Below are positions 62,222 through 64,000 of a stretch of 64,000 bases of DNA, piece by piece. Below the pieces are notes generated by a model, which was given only the letters and a program-made list of their open reading frames with translations, searched no databases and was not told where the DNA came from. Origin of the DNA: Membranipora membranacea (lineage: Eukaryota; Bryozoa; Gymnolaemata; Cheilostomatida; Membraniporidae). Numbering within the stretch: the first letter of the stretch is position 1; every line of letters starts with the position of its first letter. The position numbers and the translations under genes are program-made. The stretch is taken from contig OU612068.1 of the NCBI GenBank assembly GCA_914767715.1, positions 27,714,001 through 27,778,000 of the forward strand. The letters run 5' to 3'.

Positions 62222-64000
62222 TGGAAATCTGATCAGAGTTTATAACATTAAATTATAAACTAAAGACAAGATATAAATCACTATTAAGGTGGAGTCAAAA
62301 TGTTCAATATCAAATTGATCTATAAATCACCTCTCAAGCACATCCTCATTTTATGGCCTGTTATTAAAAACAATCTGAAAGGACAGCTGAGACAGAAAGA
62401 TGAATGGTGCAGATCATTTCCAATTCCAGCGGAGCATTTCCTTTATCACTTTATCTCGGATCAGTTTGGTTGGTTTCAGCAATGAACTAAACCTTAGTTC
62501 ATTGGTTTCAGGTTATTGCCAGATTCTTGTCTTGGTTTTTCTACAATACTGAGTGCTTTATCAAGATCTCATAAAAAAGAGCAGGCCTTTTTTTAGTTTC
62601 CACGTAAAATTTCATTCAATTCGATCAATCATATCCCAGAACACTCCTTATCTGAGCATAACCCATTTCCTCAGAAATATCTTCCGACAGATCTTTGTGA
62701 GCCTCCCAAAAATACTATACCATTGGAATCGGATCACATTGGACATACATCATTTCCATTCTCTGCAATGTAAAAGTTATGAAAACAATGTTGATTATTT
62801 TCATCTTTTTTTCGAGGAGAATGTATTTTTTGTCAGCAGAGTATATTTTATTGATCGAATCATGCTAGACATAACCTCGGAGTTTAACAGCTCAGACAAA
62901 AATAAGCTGACTCGTCAGACTGTTTACTCTCCTATTACTTTTCGAAAACAAGTCATGAATTTATACCAGCTAGAGAACTAAACACCCATTACCGTCCCCT
63001 CATCACACTAGTTTTGGTTGTTTAAATTATATCTGAACCAAGATTGAAGTAAATGAGTCCAGTATCATAATCTTAAATAATTAAAAAACCAGGGCACTAA
63101 GAACTTTCCCTTTGGATTATCAGAGATTGGAAATATTGAATTAATCAGCAATCACCATCATCTACACAAGTCTGTGACAAGCGTCTTATGAGTCAGATCT
63201 TCTATCAGAGTATAACAGGTACATTTAAATGAATATGCAATGTCTCAAGGAACAATCGCCAACACAAAGCTAAGCCATCTATGGTTACTATGAAAGTGAT
63301 GCCAAGCAATTCATTACACACTCAAATCATACTGTGTAAATATTACTTTTCATTTTACTCTTTGAATAACACACCCTTGGTTTGCTGCTCGTAGTTTATA
63401 AAGGTCATAGCAATCAAGGTTTACCTAAAATTTATTATTTGTTCCATACGAACAAAACAAATAGTTATTCAACAAGCAACAAATAGTAGGCAAAGTTTAT
63501 CAGCTCATGGGTGAACTGATTATTGTGTGATAAGTAAGGTTAGGCAACAGAACCATTTAGATTGACACTTTCTGACAGGAGTGATAGAGTATACGTAGAT
63601 AGGTCAGCAGTGCGGTCAAACAAACAGAGGGAACTCTTTTAGTGTACTGCTATGAATCAGAGGTATGTATGAGCAAGGTATGAGTCAGCAAAGGCAGCAT
63701 TGTGAACATATATGGCACAGGATGCTAACTGGTCATAGATTAGTAATGCACCAGATACCAGGAATCGATGAGAGGTCAACTTTGCCTCATGTTAATTCTA
63801 CTGATGCATCAGAGTATAAACCAACAATGACCGTAGGATGGGGTATGGGTGTTTTGGATACAATGGGTCATAAACTAGATGGGATACGGTATTATTAGCT
63901 TGAGCCCCCCCCCCCCCCCCCCCCCTGCAAACTCTTACCCTCCCCGTTATATTTGTGGCTTTTAGAGGGCAACCACACTATCAATTCTATATTTCCAATA
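62222..64000. other. Right-end region without a supported gene
   Basis: AT-rich sequence. A 142-codon open frame (62553-62981, plus) and a 77-codon one (63665-63898, plus) exist, but neither shows a recognisable motif. A run of 21 C at 63905-63925 is the longest homopolymer in the window. Confidence 0.5.
63905..63925. repeat. Poly-C run (21)
   Basis: Uninterrupted C homopolymer. Similar runs of 8-16 C or G occur at 15052, 26830, 41193, 58484, 58842 and 59266. Confidence 0.95.

Noticed and set aside
62553-62981. 142-codon plus-strand ORF
   Set aside because: Phe/Ile/His-rich composition typical of AT-rich chance frames, no domain, signal or clear splice/promoter context. Not excluded, but unsupported.
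63665-63898. 77-codon plus-strand ORF near the right edge
   Set aside because: No recognisable motif; could be a chance frame or a transposon fragment, and the neighbouring sequence is outside the window.
1-64000. CRISPR arrays, bacterial operons, viral genes
   Set aside because: No regularly spaced direct repeats, no polycistronic layout and no viral protein signature; all supported genes are intron-rich animal genes.

Overview
The window is animal nuclear DNA. Genes are split into many small exons with GT-AG (occasionally GC-AG) introns, intergenic DNA is AT-rich, and there are tRNA-headed SINE copies and terminal-inverted-repeat elements. The proteins point to a metazoan (TRAPPC8, an MTSS1-type I-BAR protein, BIR domains, secreted Asn/Gly repeat proteins). 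Intron size and the repeats suggest an aquatic invertebrate, but I cannot assign a phylum from sequence alone.

Layout. (1) 1-12034, minus strand: TRAPPC8, the Trs85-like subunit of the TRAPPIII tethering complex. 22 coding exons (about 1007 codons) are visible and the 3' end lies beyond the left edge. One intron carries a 797-bp foldback element with an 8-bp target duplication. (2) 12035-13658: intergenic stretch separating two divergently transcribed genes, with an AT microsatellite. (3) 13659-36251, plus strand: complete 18-exon MTSS1/missing-in-metastasis homologue of 1023 codons, with an N-terminal I-BAR domain, a Ser/Pro/Gln-rich middle and a C-terminal WH2 motif. (4) 38861-46892 and 47846-55840, plus strand: two tandem paralogues (404 and 395 aa). 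Each has a divergent BIR-type zinc domain followed by a coiled-coil-like tail built from small phase-1 exons. (5) 57250-58741 and 60116-62221, minus strand: two tandem genes for secreted proteins made of a 14-residue Asn/Gly repeat, N-G-N-x-N-G-N-x-N-x-G-x-G-x. Each has a TATA box, a non-coding first exon, a short signal-peptide exon and one large repeat exon. (6) 62222-64000: no gene I can support.

TRAPPC8 and MTSS1 are conserved cell-biology genes (membrane trafficking; membrane curvature and actin). The right half is lineage-specific: the BIR/coiled-coil pair and the Asn/Gly-repeat pair look like recent local duplications, and they are the most likely novel content. Three copies of one SINE family, a 384-bp inverted-repeat element, several perfect palindromes and unusually long poly-C/poly-G runs decorate the introns and spacers.

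All exon boundaries were read by eye from splice consensus, reading-phase continuity and, where available, remembered family similarity. No alignment or search was run.
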